From the NCBI GenBank assembly GCA_905221605.1, contig CAJNDS010002345.1:85694-149693 (forward strand): a stretch of 64,000 nt of DNA, given 5' to 3'. The DNA is from Symbiodinium natans (Eukaryota; Sar; Dinophyceae; Suessiales; Symbiodiniaceae). Position 1 is the first letter of the stretch, and each line of letters opens with the position of its first letter. The notes under the pieces were generated by a model, which saw only the letters and a program-made list of their open reading frames with translations, did not search any database and was not told the origin of the DNA. Shown piece by piece: positions 41,501-51,160 of this stretch. Both the position numbers and the translations under genes were made by a program.

Positions 41501-44500
41501 GGGTTTAGGGTTTAAGGTTTAGGGTTCAGGGTTTAGGATTCAGGGTTTAGGATTCATGAACCTGGGCGCGTCTGCTGCTTCCACATGGTGTCGCCCAGAT
41601 ACTGCAGGTCGAACTGTGCCACCTCCATGGGGGCTCCCTGTGCCCTAAACCCTAAACCCTAAACCCTAAACCCTAAGCTCCTCTAAGCACCTTCGAACCT
41701 CACAGTCAACGCGTACAACCGCTCCACTCTGAAACCCGAAGCTGATTGCGGACCAGTCTTTGGTTTGGGGGTTTAGGGTTCAAGCCGTATAAGCGTTGTC
41801 CCCATAAACCCCATAAAGCCCTAGAAGGCCCAACCCTGCTAAACCCCATAACGTCTCGCAGAGCAGGTAAAACAACGGTGAGCCCTGTAAACAAGCTTTG
41901 CAAAACACATGGAAGAAACCTATGAACCCAATAAGCTTTATCTAGTTCATGGTAGGGATAGTACTAAAAGTTTACATGTCTATTCCTGATTCGTCCCAAG
42001 GCTCTCCAGAAACCGAAGAAGCTTTGCAAAAAACAACGCTGCAAACCACAACAAAACCAGAAACCCTAAAACCCTGAAGCCCTAATCTCTTTCCCCGAAA
42101 AACCTAAAGACCTTATTTCCAGCCCGACAATCCTAAACCCTAATTTAGTAAAGCCTTAAAACCCTAAAGCCCTAAATTTCAAAACTGATAGAACCCACCA
42201 TCTAAACCCATAATTGAAGCCCTAAAACCCTAAACCCTAAAAACCCTGATCAGCCCTAATTCTCAAACCCTAAACCCTAAACCCTAAACCCTAAACCCTA
42301 AACCCTAAACCCTGAACCCGAAACCCTAAACCCTAAACCCTAAACCCTAAACCCTAAACCCTAAACCCTAAACCCTAAACCCTAAACCCCAAAGCAAACC
42401 CGAGGCACAGGAGACTTGGGGCCGCCAGGCCAGCCGCAGTAGCCGGGCATGGCCATGTAGGTCAAGGGGAAGTTCCTAGGAGAAGACAAGGTTAGGGTTT
42501 AGGGTTTAGGGTTTAGGGTTTAGGGTTTCGGGTTTAGGGTTTAGGGTTTAGGGTTTCGGGTTTAGGGTTTAGGGTTTAGGGTTTAGGGTTTGGGGTTTAG
42601 GGTTTAGGGTTTAGGGTTTAGGGTTTGCGGTTTGGGGTCTGGGGTTTGGGGTTTAGGGTTTAGGGTTTGCGGGTTGGGGTGTAGCCTCCAAGAAAACAAA
42701 ACCAAATGCAGTACTTCTCAGTTCCCAGGTTCTCGAGGCCGCTCAGGACGCCCTGGCCGTTCCGGACCTGGCACAGGGCTTGTTCGCAGTCCTTGGGGTT
42801 TAGGGGGGTTGAGGGTTTAGGGTTTAGGGTTTAGGGTTTAGGGCAAATCTTGGGGTAGTTGGGGAACCCTCTTTATTGTCCTTTTTCACGCAGCTGCGCG
42901 AACACTCACACACCCCCAGAAAACCCTAAGGGCCCATGCTTCCGAACACTTTGAAGAAAGTAAGGGGCCATATTCAGGGACATCTAAGGGGTGAGGGTTT
43001 AGGGTTTAGGGTTTAGGGTTTAGGGTTTAGGGTTTAGGGTTTAGGGTTTAGGGTTTAGGGTTTAGGGTTTCAGGGGGGCCTTAGAGGGGTTTAGTAAAGG
43101 CTTTTAGGGTTTTAGGGTGTACGGTTTTAAGGATCTAGCGTTTGGGGGTCAAACTCCAAGCCCGTTAAACCCGAAACCCTAAACCCTAAACCCTACACCG
43201 TTGGGGTTTCCGAGTCTGGGATTAACGGCTTAGGGTTTTGGTGTCGGGGACATTTCACCCTAAACCCTGATTCCTACCTCAAGGACCGGGGCCTTAACCC
43301 TAAGCCAAGGCCCCTGAGCTCAAGAAAAACCACACATATATGCATATGACTTAAACCACAAAAAGCTCATTCATAGAACAAGCCCCTGAACCCCGCACCC
43401 CAAACCGACGCCCGAACTCAACAAGCCCCCGTCCTACTGCCTGGTAGGACCCGTGGAAGCTCATGTTCGTAGAGGTCACCTCCCCCAGGATGTGGATCGG
43501 GTTGTCCAGTGCCAGCAGCATGTCCTGCCAAATGCAACAGCCCAAGGCACCCACCTCAGACCCTAAACACCGCACCCCCTCTCATGAGAATGATCATCGA
43601 GTGTCGGGTTGAGGATTCTGGTAATCAAAACCCTAAACCTTCGGTGGATGGGTTTTCGGTTTAGGGTTTTATCCCCTTTATGATTGATGAAAGTGACCAT
43701 GAACACCTTGAATCCAAAACAGCGCCCGAGTCCAAAACCCCTCAAAGCCAGTGCGTCCTGGACCTCCTTCAGAAACTCGTGCCTCATGTACGGCGTTGTG
43801 TCCAAACGAATGCCATCCACGGCGTACTCTGTGACCTGATCCCTAAAGCCCTAAGACCGCTAAGCCCCAAAAGCCCAAAACCACAAAACAGGTAAACCCT
43901 ATAATAAGGCCCGACTGAAAGAGGTTGCTGTTGAGAATCAACAAAGAAAATTCCGTAATATCAGGAACCTATGTCAGTTCCTCAGTGTGCAAATTTATAG
44001 AGGCTGGCGTCAGCCCCCGCGGCCTACTTCGAGTTCAGCGTCCCTTGCAAATTGCCCCACACGAATCACTAACACGCTGGGTTTAGGGTTTAGGGTTTAG
44101 GTTTTAGGATTAAGGGTTTAGGGCCAGAAGACCTCATCAATGCTTCTATCGCGGCTGCCTGCCAGCAACATTTCCATCATGCAAAGCAACATTGTGTCAC
44201 AAGATTCCTCAACAGAATGGTATTAGAGTGCCGTGCAACTCGGAGGCAACCTCAAACAAAGCCAGGGTGTAGGGCTTGTATAGTCACTTCTCTAAAACAC
44301 GGTCCCTTTTGGGGTCCTCATTCCAAGGCGGCCCCTATCATTTACACGCAAAAAGGGGGCCGTGATTTTGAGAACTACCCACATAGGGTTTAGGGTTCCC
44401 AGCTGCAGCATAACAGAAACTTGGTAGCCCAGCAACCATATTACGAAAATGGCACCCTTTGGGTTGGTTGCTTCATAAGGGAACCTTGAACCAAAAAAAG

Positions 44501-47353
44501 GGGAAAACGGAACGACTGGGCTACCAAGGAAGGCCCTGAGGACCCGGCCATGTACATCACCCAATCCTTCAGCCCCTGCCGCACAAAAGGTACAGACTGG
44601 TTCCTCGGCTGCTCCAGGGGTCTAAACCCTAAACCCAACAAACCCAAACCCTAGATCCGACGCCCACCCACGGTTCTTTGGAATCTCTTGGCTTTGGGTT
44701 CTTGGTGTAACTTGGGATGTTTACCCTTATACGAACAGTCCTTAAACGGGATTATAGTCCCACTATTATAATCCCTATTCAGGACTGTTTGTAAACGGGG
44801 GAACATTCCAAGGTGTAATGCTTTCGGATTGGGGATATGCTTGGGCATAGAGGGCTTGGGCAAAGTGGGCAAAATTCAGGACCCTAAACTCCGAACCCTA
44901 AGCAAGTCACTAAACCCCAAAACCCGAAACCCTAAACCCTAAACCCTACAAACCCGAAACCCGAAGCCCTAAACCCTAAATCCTAAACCCTAAACCCCTA
45001 AACCCCTAAACCAAGCGTACATTTTAAAAGGAGCAAGAGCTTCAAGTCCGCCAGGTCGTAGAACCAGCCGAGGATGTTCACCGTCTCATTGTAGCCTTTT
45101 GCAGTTGGGGGATGTTTTCCCCTTCTACTGCTGGGGTTTAGGGTTTAGGGTTTCGGGTTTCGGGTTTCGGGATTAGGGTTTAGGGTTTAGGGCTTAGGCT
45201 TCTTAGGGTTCTTAGGGTTCTTAGGGTTCTTAGGATTCTTAGGGTTCTTAGGGTTCTTAGGGTACGATAATCCCTCTTGAGAACTACTGATATAAGGGTG
45301 CACATCCCAGCCTTTGCAGTTGTAGTTCCCAGCCCCACAGAACTTTAAGTCTGGCGGGCCATGAGCTTGATCTCCATAGTAGGTCCTTAGTTCCAGCTTG
45401 GCCCCTAAACCCTAAACCCTAAACCCTAAACCCTAATCCCTAAACCCTAAACCCCAACACACAACTTAAAGAGAACCACCTCAACACTGCGCAGTGCTGC
45501 GAGGCCCAAGGCATAGTCTTTGTGCCCATGGTGGTAGAAAGCACCGGCACGTGGGACAAGGGCGCCGAGGTCGTACTTAAGCACTTGGCTCGGGCTGTAG
45601 CGGCTCGGACAGGTGTGGAATCGGCCACGACTCACGCGGCCTTGTTTCAGGAACTGTCTGTCACGGTGCGGTCCTGGCGCGCCCGGGCGGCCCTGCGCCG
45701 CCGCCAGGAGTTGGTGGAGTGAATGGGGATTGGCGCTGGGTGTGGATTTACCACACAGATCCGTCCGGAGGCCCCCATAACGCGCATTGCAGATGATGAG
45801 GCGTACGCCTGCCTGGTGTCTGCTTGGGTCCGTCAGGTTCTTCTTGCGTCGCGTTACGGCCCATTGGCAAGCGTGGTGCTTGAGATCTCGCGGGACGCCG
45901 GAGACTCACGCAGGTGTCGGGGGCTTCGCCCTACGGCCGTCCATGCTCTCTGCTGTGTTGTCGGGATGGACGCATCCTGCATCACCGGGTGTCGGACGCA
46001 GCTGGGCCTGTAGCTCTAGCGCTGCCGGGGCTTAGGTCTTAGCAGTGCCAGGAAGAAAAGGATTACAGTTTTCTCCGTGGTGCGCGTGTGCATGCCATAC
46101 ATGGGCTGAGCCCTGTATGAAGCCTCTGCAAGGGTGCACAGCAAGCTGAAGCTTCATGACGAGGGACATGCACGAACTTAGACACAAGAACGCCTACTCT
46201 TGAGGGCGACACAAACTCCGAGCAGGAATGCCTTAATACAGGAGCCTATAGCTGCCAACTCCTACAATGAAGGCCGGCGCAAGGCAACGACTCCTAGGGA
46301 GGACTCAAACTGGAGTCAGAGGGAAGCAGGCGCCAGAGCTGCGGGACAAAAACCGCCAGGGGCGCAGAAGGCCACGGGGTTTAGGGCTTCGGGTTTAGAG
46401 TACCCCTGAATCTACGCGCAGTCCATACGCCATCGGAAGAGCAGTCAAGGACATGAGTCATAAACCAGGAGGACTCAATAGGGCAATAAGGCAAGGGTCT
46501 GGTTGTTGAAGATTTCGCCAGGGTAGTTGTTGCAATAGGTGCCATTGTTGGTGCCGTCAGGTGTGCCATTGGGGAAGAACTGCAGCTCACATTGCGCCCC
46601 GGGGCCCAGGGCCTGCGTTGGAGGTGGCCAACCCCCCATCTTCTCCGTGTACTGGTCAAAAGTCATGTTGCTGATGTTCAGCTGATGGAAATACCTGGGA
46701 AAAAACATTGTTGTTGGCCTAGTCTTCTTAAAAAGAGACTCCTGCACGTCAACGAAGGCCCCGAAGCACCTGCCTAGATACTCGGTCTTGTTGAAGGGGT
46801 AGACTTCACTTAAGTCCGCCTCGCTGTGGATGGGACGGCAGTGATTTAAGACGATGTCGAGGATAAAGCACATCCCCATGTTGTGCGTCTCTTGGATGAG
46901 CTCCTTTAGATCCTGCTGGGTGCCGAAGTTGGGGTCTATCTGGTAGTAGTCTTGAGCCCAATAGCCATGGTAGCCGTAGCCGCTTGGCCCATCTGGGCCA
47001 TACATGTTCAAGACCATTGGAGTGACCCAGATACAATCGAAACCCATGTCCCGGATGTACTCAAGCTGGCTTGTGATGCCCTTGATTGTGCCGTTGCACC
47101 AGTCGTTCCCAGTACATGGGCTGGGATCACCTTGGCTGACGCCCCCAAGTCGAGAGAAGCGATCTGGCATGATCAGGTACACGGACTTCCCACCCAGGTC
47201 GTGCAAGGTGTATGGCACCTCATCTGTCTGAACCTTCCGCATGCGCCGACTCTGAAGCAGCTGCGCATGGTCGGTCTCACACTTCTCCCCAGTCGCCGCA
47301 GCGTCTCTGGCGGCGAGGCAGAAAAGCACAATACTCACAAAAGCACGGTGCAT
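38569..47353 (-). CDS. Alpha-amylase (GH13), complete gene of 13 exons
   Basis: Secreted starch-hydrolysing enzyme. My exon model: 47353-46485, 44603-44549, 43835-43758 (or 43755), 43524-43441, 42752-42733, 42475-42409, 41637-41570, 41219-41184, 41019-40969, 40151-40082, 39281-39180, 38968-38811, 38740-38569 (TGA). Phases agree throughout, giving about 609 aa. Landmarks: signal peptide MHRAFVSIVLFCLAARDAAA; YLIMPDRFSR; GYHGYWAQDYYQIDPNFG; region I DIVLNH; region II DGIRLDTTPYM with the nucleophile Asp; region III ILGEVTST with the catalytic Glu; region IV NMMDNQDE with the third Asp; GMPVVTWGDEQG; C-terminal beta domain (KYVLVFARG, MPLVLVLEPL). Region IV normally reads NHD, so the His is replaced by Gln, which could lower activity. 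All acceptors are AG|G. Donors are GC (six or seven), GA (four or five) and one GT. The borders least sure are exon 6 (3' end), exon 9 (3' end) and exon 2 (5' end, alternatively 44621). Introns hold heptamer tracts, introners and a LINE fragment. Confidence 0.88.
38741..38810 (-). repeat. 70-bp amylase intron made almost wholly of heptamers
   Basis: Between the last two exons; on the plus strand GGGTTTAGGG, GGGTTTAAGGG and GGGTTTAGGG units occupy nearly the whole intron. Coding-strand donor GA (GAAGG|GAGCGC), acceptor GGCTCAG|G. Confidence 0.8.
38969..39180. mobile_element. Introner forming amylase intron 11, with a telomere tract inside
   Basis: Ends CTAAGTAGCCCAGTAGCC and GGTACCACTGGGCTACCCAGG. 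On the coding strand the exon ends CGAAGG, the intron starts GAGCCTGGG and ends CTACTTAG, and the exon resumes GAGCGCAAC; GAGC occurs on both sides. A CCCTAAA run of about 13 units (39060-39153) interrupts the element before its right end. Donor GA, acceptor AG. Confidence 0.92.
39335..39435. mobile_element. Introner-type element copy, decayed, in amylase intron 10
   Basis: AACTCAGTAGCCATG at the left, AAGGGAGCCCAGAACCC inside, and a duplicated right end (ACTGGGCTAC-A-ACTGGGCTACTAAG). Confidence 0.75.
40258..40570. repeat. CCCTAAA and TTTAGGG tracts in amylase intron 9
   Basis: CCCTAAA at 40258-40325 and TTTAGGG at 40437-40570, opposite in orientation, with an exon-like spacer (40330-40430) between them that my amylase model does not use. 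Confidence 0.9.
42250..42680. repeat. Heptamer tracts either side of amylase exon 6
   Basis: CCCTAAA at 42260-42390 and TTTAGGG (with TTTCGGG) at 42490-42675; the unique sequence between them contains the NFPLTYMAMP exon. A further TTTAGGG tract at 42985-43072 lies in intron 4. Confidence 0.95.
42733..42752 (-). CDS. 20-nt micro-exon of the amylase gene
   Basis: Encodes GVLSGLE between ...FHGSYQ and NFPLTYMAM. The joined YQ-x-VLxGLxNFPL matches the usual GH13 spacing exactly. Acceptor CCAG|G, donor GA. A longer version starting at an upstream CCAG|G would add five residues. Confidence 0.7.
44279..44385. mobile_element. Inverted-repeat element, family E, copy 2 (amylase intron 2)
   Basis: CTCTAAAACACGGTCCCTTT at the left and GTGATTTTGAGAACTACCCA at the right; shares GGTCCCTTTTGGGG and the ACCCACATA end with the copy at 19747-19846. 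Confidence 0.65.
44420..44528. mobile_element. Introner-type element copy, intact, in amylase intron 2
   Basis: Ends CTTGGTAGCCCAGCAACC and CGACTGGGCTACCAAG. It begins 20 bp inside the intron from the exon 2 donor (44549), so here it is part of a larger intron rather than the whole intron. Confidence 0.9.
44711..44812. mobile_element. Inverted-repeat element (MITE-like), family G
   Basis: CTTGGGATGTTTACCC at the left versus GTTCC/AACATTCCAAG at the right, plus the nested inverted pair ACAGTCCT/AGGACTGT and ATTATAGT/ACTATTATAAT. Flanked on both sides by GTGTAA (44705-44710 and 44813-44818), a likely target duplication. Lies in amylase intron 1. Confidence 0.8.
45195..45265. repeat. TTCTTAGGG nonamer array
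   Basis: About eight consecutive units in amylase intron 1. Confidence 0.95.
45455..46150 (+). mobile_element. LINE-type element, 3' end fragment, antisense inside amylase intron 1
   Basis: Plus strand open to the stop at 45720-45722: CCEAQGIVFVPMVVESTGTW, DKGAEVVLKHLARAVAARTG, ELSVTVRSWRARAALRRR. I associate FVPMVVE...ARTG...LSVTVRS with the very C-terminus of Symbiodiniaceae LINE ORF2. About 400 bp of probable 3' untranslated sequence follows. The 5' side is cut at a CCCTAAA tract (45405-45455). Non-functional. Confidence 0.7.
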
Positions 47354-47560
47354 CGCACCTTGGGAAGCTTGGGACCAAGGTGATTTTGAGCTGGAGCCCC
47401 CCGGAACTTGTGCCGGGATAACGCTGCTGTCTGCAAGGGACGATGACTCTCGGCTTGGGGTATGAACCCTCCTTCCCCAAGCTTCGGAGGGGAGAGGGGG
47501 TGCGCGAGTCAGTCATGGGGGCCCTGAATAATGTGTAGCACATTGGGTTTAGGCTTTAGG
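47354..47560 (-). promoter_or_regulatory. Amylase upstream region
   Basis: Heptamer-free sequence 5' of the amylase ATG. The minus strand has TTCCCAAG|GTGCGATG just before the start codon, a possible acceptor for the dinoflagellate spliced leader (inference from AG|G only). No TATA-like element identified. Confidence 0.3.
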
Positions 47561-48014
47561 GCTTAGGATTCAAGTCAGGCGCTTGTTCCCAACCCCCTGC
47601 TTCTGACCAGGCTCTGAAATACACAAAGGCTCCATCATGCGAAACGTCCTCTAACACCTCGTGAACCCTCAATAGCCTCAACCCTTGAACCCTTCAACCC
47701 TAAACCCCCTCTCCCGGGCCTGTAGGCACTGCACCACTTTGTGCACCCTCCCGGCACTCAGAAGCAAAGGGTTCAGAGTTTTGAGGTTTAAGGCGTTTTA
47801 GGCTTTAGGGTTTAGGGGTTTACGTGTTCAGGCATCTGCTCTGGGCTCTGAAGAAACTTTCAGGCAAGGGTGTTTTGTGTAGTTCGCTTGGTCCTTGGGC
47901 GAGAAGCGTGCTCTAGCAGACCAGGAGCGGTCTCCTTCCCCCCTTCCCAAGTCATGGTGTTGCTTTACTGCTCATCGAAATGAACAGGGCGTTCCTCAAG
48001 CAAACCTGTACGGT

Positions 48015-48140
48015 TTAGGGTTTAGGGTTTCGGGTTTAGGGTTTAGGGTTTATTTTTGAGGGTTTAGGGTTTAGGGTTTAGGGTTTAGGGTTTAGGGCTT
48101 AGGGTTTAGGGTTTAGAGTTTAGGGTTTAGGGTTTAGGGT
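48015..48140. repeat. TTTAGGG tract
   Basis: Two heptamer runs separated by TTTATTTTTGAGGG, directly downstream of the C-terminal exon at 48146. Confidence 0.95.
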
Positions 48141-48145
48141 AGACT

Positions 48146-48253
48146 TCAAGTCTGCGTCTCCCAGAGCGCTCGGATCTCCAGCGATTCAAGAGGCCTCTCT
48201 GCTGGGATCGCCAGGCCATGCTCCTCAAACTTCTTGGCAACCATGGCCACGAC
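48146..48253 (-). CDS. C-terminal exon, unrecognised
   Basis: Minus strand reads VVAMVAKKFEEHGLAIPAER, PLESLEIRALWETQT, then TGA. The acceptor AAACCCTAAACAG|G lies directly against a heptamer tract (48255-48305). Very protein-like. Confidence 0.6.
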   Translation of the reverse strand, partial: VVAMVAKKFEEHGLAIPAERPLESLEIRALWETQT

Positions 48254-48649
48254 CTGTTTAGGGTTTAGGGTTTAGGGTTGAGGGTTGAGGGTTGAGGGTT
48301 TAGGGTGTAGCCTTCCCAGAGGAAGTAATAGTTGCGAAGATTTCCCCTCGTCCTTGATCCCAACAGTCAGGCCGCACAAACCTCGAAGAGTTGTCACACA
48401 AAACAACTGCGAACCCAAAACCCGCAACACAGAACCCTAAACACTAAATCCCCCAAACAGGGGCCCCAAAACCCACCCAAACATACTGATCCTACTATTG
48501 GGGTATAAGGGCACCTATACGGGGGATTCCGATCAAGCCTTCTTGTAGGATCCTGATGTTTATGTGGTTGATTGGGCCCCTACTACAGACTAAAACACGA
48601 AACCCTGATCCAGCCTAAACTGGCGAGGGCTCCGCTGACCACATACAGT

Positions 48650-48855
48650 TAGGTTTAGGGTTTAGGGTTTAGGGCTTATAGGGTTTAGGGTTTAGGGTTT
48701 AGGGTTTAGGGTTTAGGGTTCAGGGTTCAGGGTTCAGGGTTGAGGGTTGAGGGTTGAGGGTTGAGGGTTTAGGGTTTAGGGTTTAGGGCTTAGGGTTTAG
48801 GGTTTAGGGTTTAGGGTTTAGGGTTTAAGGTTCAGGGTTTAGGGTTTAGGGAACC
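48650..48855. repeat. TTTAGGG tract with TTCAGGG and TTGAGGG blocks
   Basis: Blocks of TTCAGGG (48718-48738) and TTGAGGG (48739-48766) inside TTTAGGG. Confidence 0.95.
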
Positions 48856-48945
48856 TCTCAGTCTGCCTTGGCGGTTTGCCAGGTCCTGGTTGGGCCCCAG
48901 AGTCTGGAATATGAGGTGGTCGTTTCTGCCATGAACATCTGCGTG
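48855..48945 (-). CDS. Exon island, unrecognised
   Basis: Minus strand frame VHGRNDHLIFQTLGPNQDLA, NRQGRLRG; an overlapping frame (YTNGTQMFMAETTTSYSR) is also open, so the choice is uncertain. Confidence 0.4.
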
Positions 48946-49865
48946 CCATTAGTATACTGCAATCGGTCTTCTTCGAACCCTGGGATACGGCCCCAATGGG
49001 TAGCTTGAGGGCTTAGGACTTCAGATTTTGGCGTGCCCCCCCTGGAAGCCCCTGTGCAAGCACGGAAGCTTGCCATCTGGACTTTGGAGAGAGAAATTGA
49101 AAGAAGCCCCCCTTGTTGGGGGGATTGCGGAGTAGAAACCCTAAACCCTAAAGGAGAATCCGAAACCCCCAATCACAAAACTTTAAACGCCCTAAACCAC
49201 AAGACCCTGAACCCCAAGCCCACACCCTAGACCCTAACCTCCAAACCCAGCCCCAAACCCCAAACGCTTACCCTAAACACAAAAAACAGGCTAAACCCAA
49301 AGCCTCTGAACACGGCAGAAGGCCTTGCCATCTGCGTCTAAGACAGGAGAGCCGGACCTTCCACGAATGGATCTCGTTTGGAGTGTAGGGTTTTCTGGGT
49401 TAGGGTGTTAAAGGTTTAGGCCCCATCTCGCTGGTCTGCGAGAAGACTGCATTTCTAAATTGCAAGTGGATGCTTTTACAGCTGTTCGAGACACTCCCGA
49501 GTTCACTACTTAAGACCACCCAGTTAGCCTCAAACATCCCGTTTCGGGTTTAGGGTTTCAGGGTTTAGGGTTTCGGGTATAGGGTTCAGGCTTTAGGGTT
49601 TAGGGTTTAGGGGTTAGGGATGCTTGAAGGTTATTGCAGGCAGCACCTGTCTCGCTCTTGTTGAGCCTTCTTGCTTGAGGGCCAGGGGCTTCGCATGACT
49701 CTCTGTGACCCGAAATCCCAAAACCCCAAAGCCTAAATCCTAAGTCCCAACCCGAAACCCTGAATCCTAAGCCCTAAACCCTAAACCCTAAACCCCAAAC
49801 CCTAAACCCTAAATCCTAAACCCTAAACCCTAAACCCCAAACCCTAAACCGTAAACCCTAAACCC

Positions 49866-49972
49866 TGAGATGTACTGCTTCAGCCCCCAGCATGCCCGGC
49901 AGCGTAGGCAGGGCCAGTTGTACGAAGCGTGTTGCCGGGTCCTGGCTGGTCAACACCAAACCTCCCACTTGC
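49866..49972 (-). CDS. Exon island, unrecognised
   Basis: Minus strand reads GGLVLTSQDPATRFVQLALP, TLPGMLGAEAVHL. Between a CCCTAAA tract (49780-49868) and TTTAGGG sequence. Confidence 0.55.
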
Positions 49973-50327
49973 CAGGGTCTAGGGTTTAGGGAGTTTAGGG
50001 CTTAGGGTTTTAGGGTTTAGGGAGTTTAGGGTATAGGGTTTAGGGAATTTAGGGTTTAGGGTTTAGGGTTTAGAGTTTAGGGTTTAGGGAGTTTAGGGTT
50101 TAGGATTTTAGGGTGCAGGGTTTGGGGTTTTGGGGTTTTGCGTTGTGGAGCTGTACCTGCAGGGTTCCGAGAGGCCTTTTCGTAGGGGTTTAGGGTTCGT
50201 GGGCTGAGGGCTGACGACCATGGAGGGAGAGCACCGTTTCCTTTGGGGTTGGGCGCTGGCTTTGGGGTTGAGGGTTTAGGGTTTAGGGTTTAGGGTTTAG
50301 GGTTTAAGGTTTAGGGTTTAGGGTTTG

Positions 50328-50395
50328 TGAAGACGTAGGGTCCTCTGCCAAGCCGCGGAAGCTTTGCCTCAAGGCATCATTGTGAAGGCTTTCTG
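50328..50395 (-). CDS. Exon island, unrecognised
   Basis: Minus strand reads ESLHNDALRQSFRGLAEDPT between two TTTAGGG tracts (50265-50330 and 50410-50528). Confidence 0.5.
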
Positions 50396-50409
50396 GCGAT
50401 TGGGGTTCA

Positions 50410-50480
50410 GGGTTTAGGGGTTTATAGAGGTTTAGGGTTTAGGGTTTAGGGTTTAGGGTTTAGGGTTTAGGGTTTAGGGT

Positions 50481-50526
<46 letters not shown>

Positions 50527-50528
50527 GC
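50410..50528. repeat. TTTAGGG tract passing into seven TTGAGGG units
   Basis: A sharp switch from TTTAGGG to a homogeneous TTGAGGG block at about 50480. Confidence 0.95.
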
Positions 50529-50884
50529 TGTTGGAGGCAGACCTTACCTATAGGGTTCAGCAAGTCCAATCTCGAACGCAACACGCTCAACCCTAGTTCC
50601 CTCCGCAAATCGAGAACCAAAAGATAAACCCCAAACTACTCGAGCCCCTGATGCTCGCGCTTTTGTTTTGCATCGCCCGCGAGTTTTTGGAACCTCCCCT
50701 ACCCCAAACCCTCCAAACCCCAACCCCCCCCCAACAAAAAAACAATGGAAAACGTATACAAACACATATATACATATATATATATATACACACACACACA
50801 CACCCAAACCACATCTTTAACCAAAAGCCCCACAACCCCAAACCCCAAAACCCGCCAATATGCTAAAACCCCCACCCACGCAAC

Positions 50885-51160
50885 CAACCCTAAACGCCCT
50901 AAACCCTCTAAACCCTCTAAACCCTCGGAACCCTCTAAAACCTCTAAACCCTCTAAACCCTCTAAACCCTCTAAACCCTCTAAACCCTCTAAACCCTCTA
51001 AACCCTCTAAACCCTCTAAACCCTCTAGACCCTCTAGACCCTCTAAACCCTCTAAACCCTCTAGACCCTCTAGACCCTCTAAGCCCTCTAAGCCCTCTAA
51101 ACCCTCTAAACCCTCTAAACCCTCTAAACCCTCTAAACCCTGTAAACCCTCTAAACCCCA
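50885..51160. repeat. CCCTCTAAA nonamer array, about 29 units
   Basis: Pure 9-mers with CCCTCTAGA and CCCTCTAAG blocks. Because 9 is divisible by 3, long frames with tripeptide periodicity (KPS, EGL, RGF, LNP) are open on both strands; I reject them as genes. Next to a CA/TA microsatellite at 50765-50803. Confidence 0.95.

Noticed and set aside
44621-44621. Amylase exon 2 starting at TTTAG|A inside a heptamer
   Set aside because: Phase also fits, but the AG|G site at 44603 agrees with every other acceptor in the gene and gives a more family-like sequence (LNQSVPFVRQGL). Kept only as an alternative.
46381-46659. Alternative minus-strand frame of 92 codons overlapping amylase exon 1
   Set aside because: It overlaps the conserved amylase frame and reads through the exon 1 donor.
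48484-48560. Possible further inverted-repeat element (CTGATCCTAC / GTAGGATC)
   Set aside because: Only about 10 bases of inverted repeat and no second copy seen.
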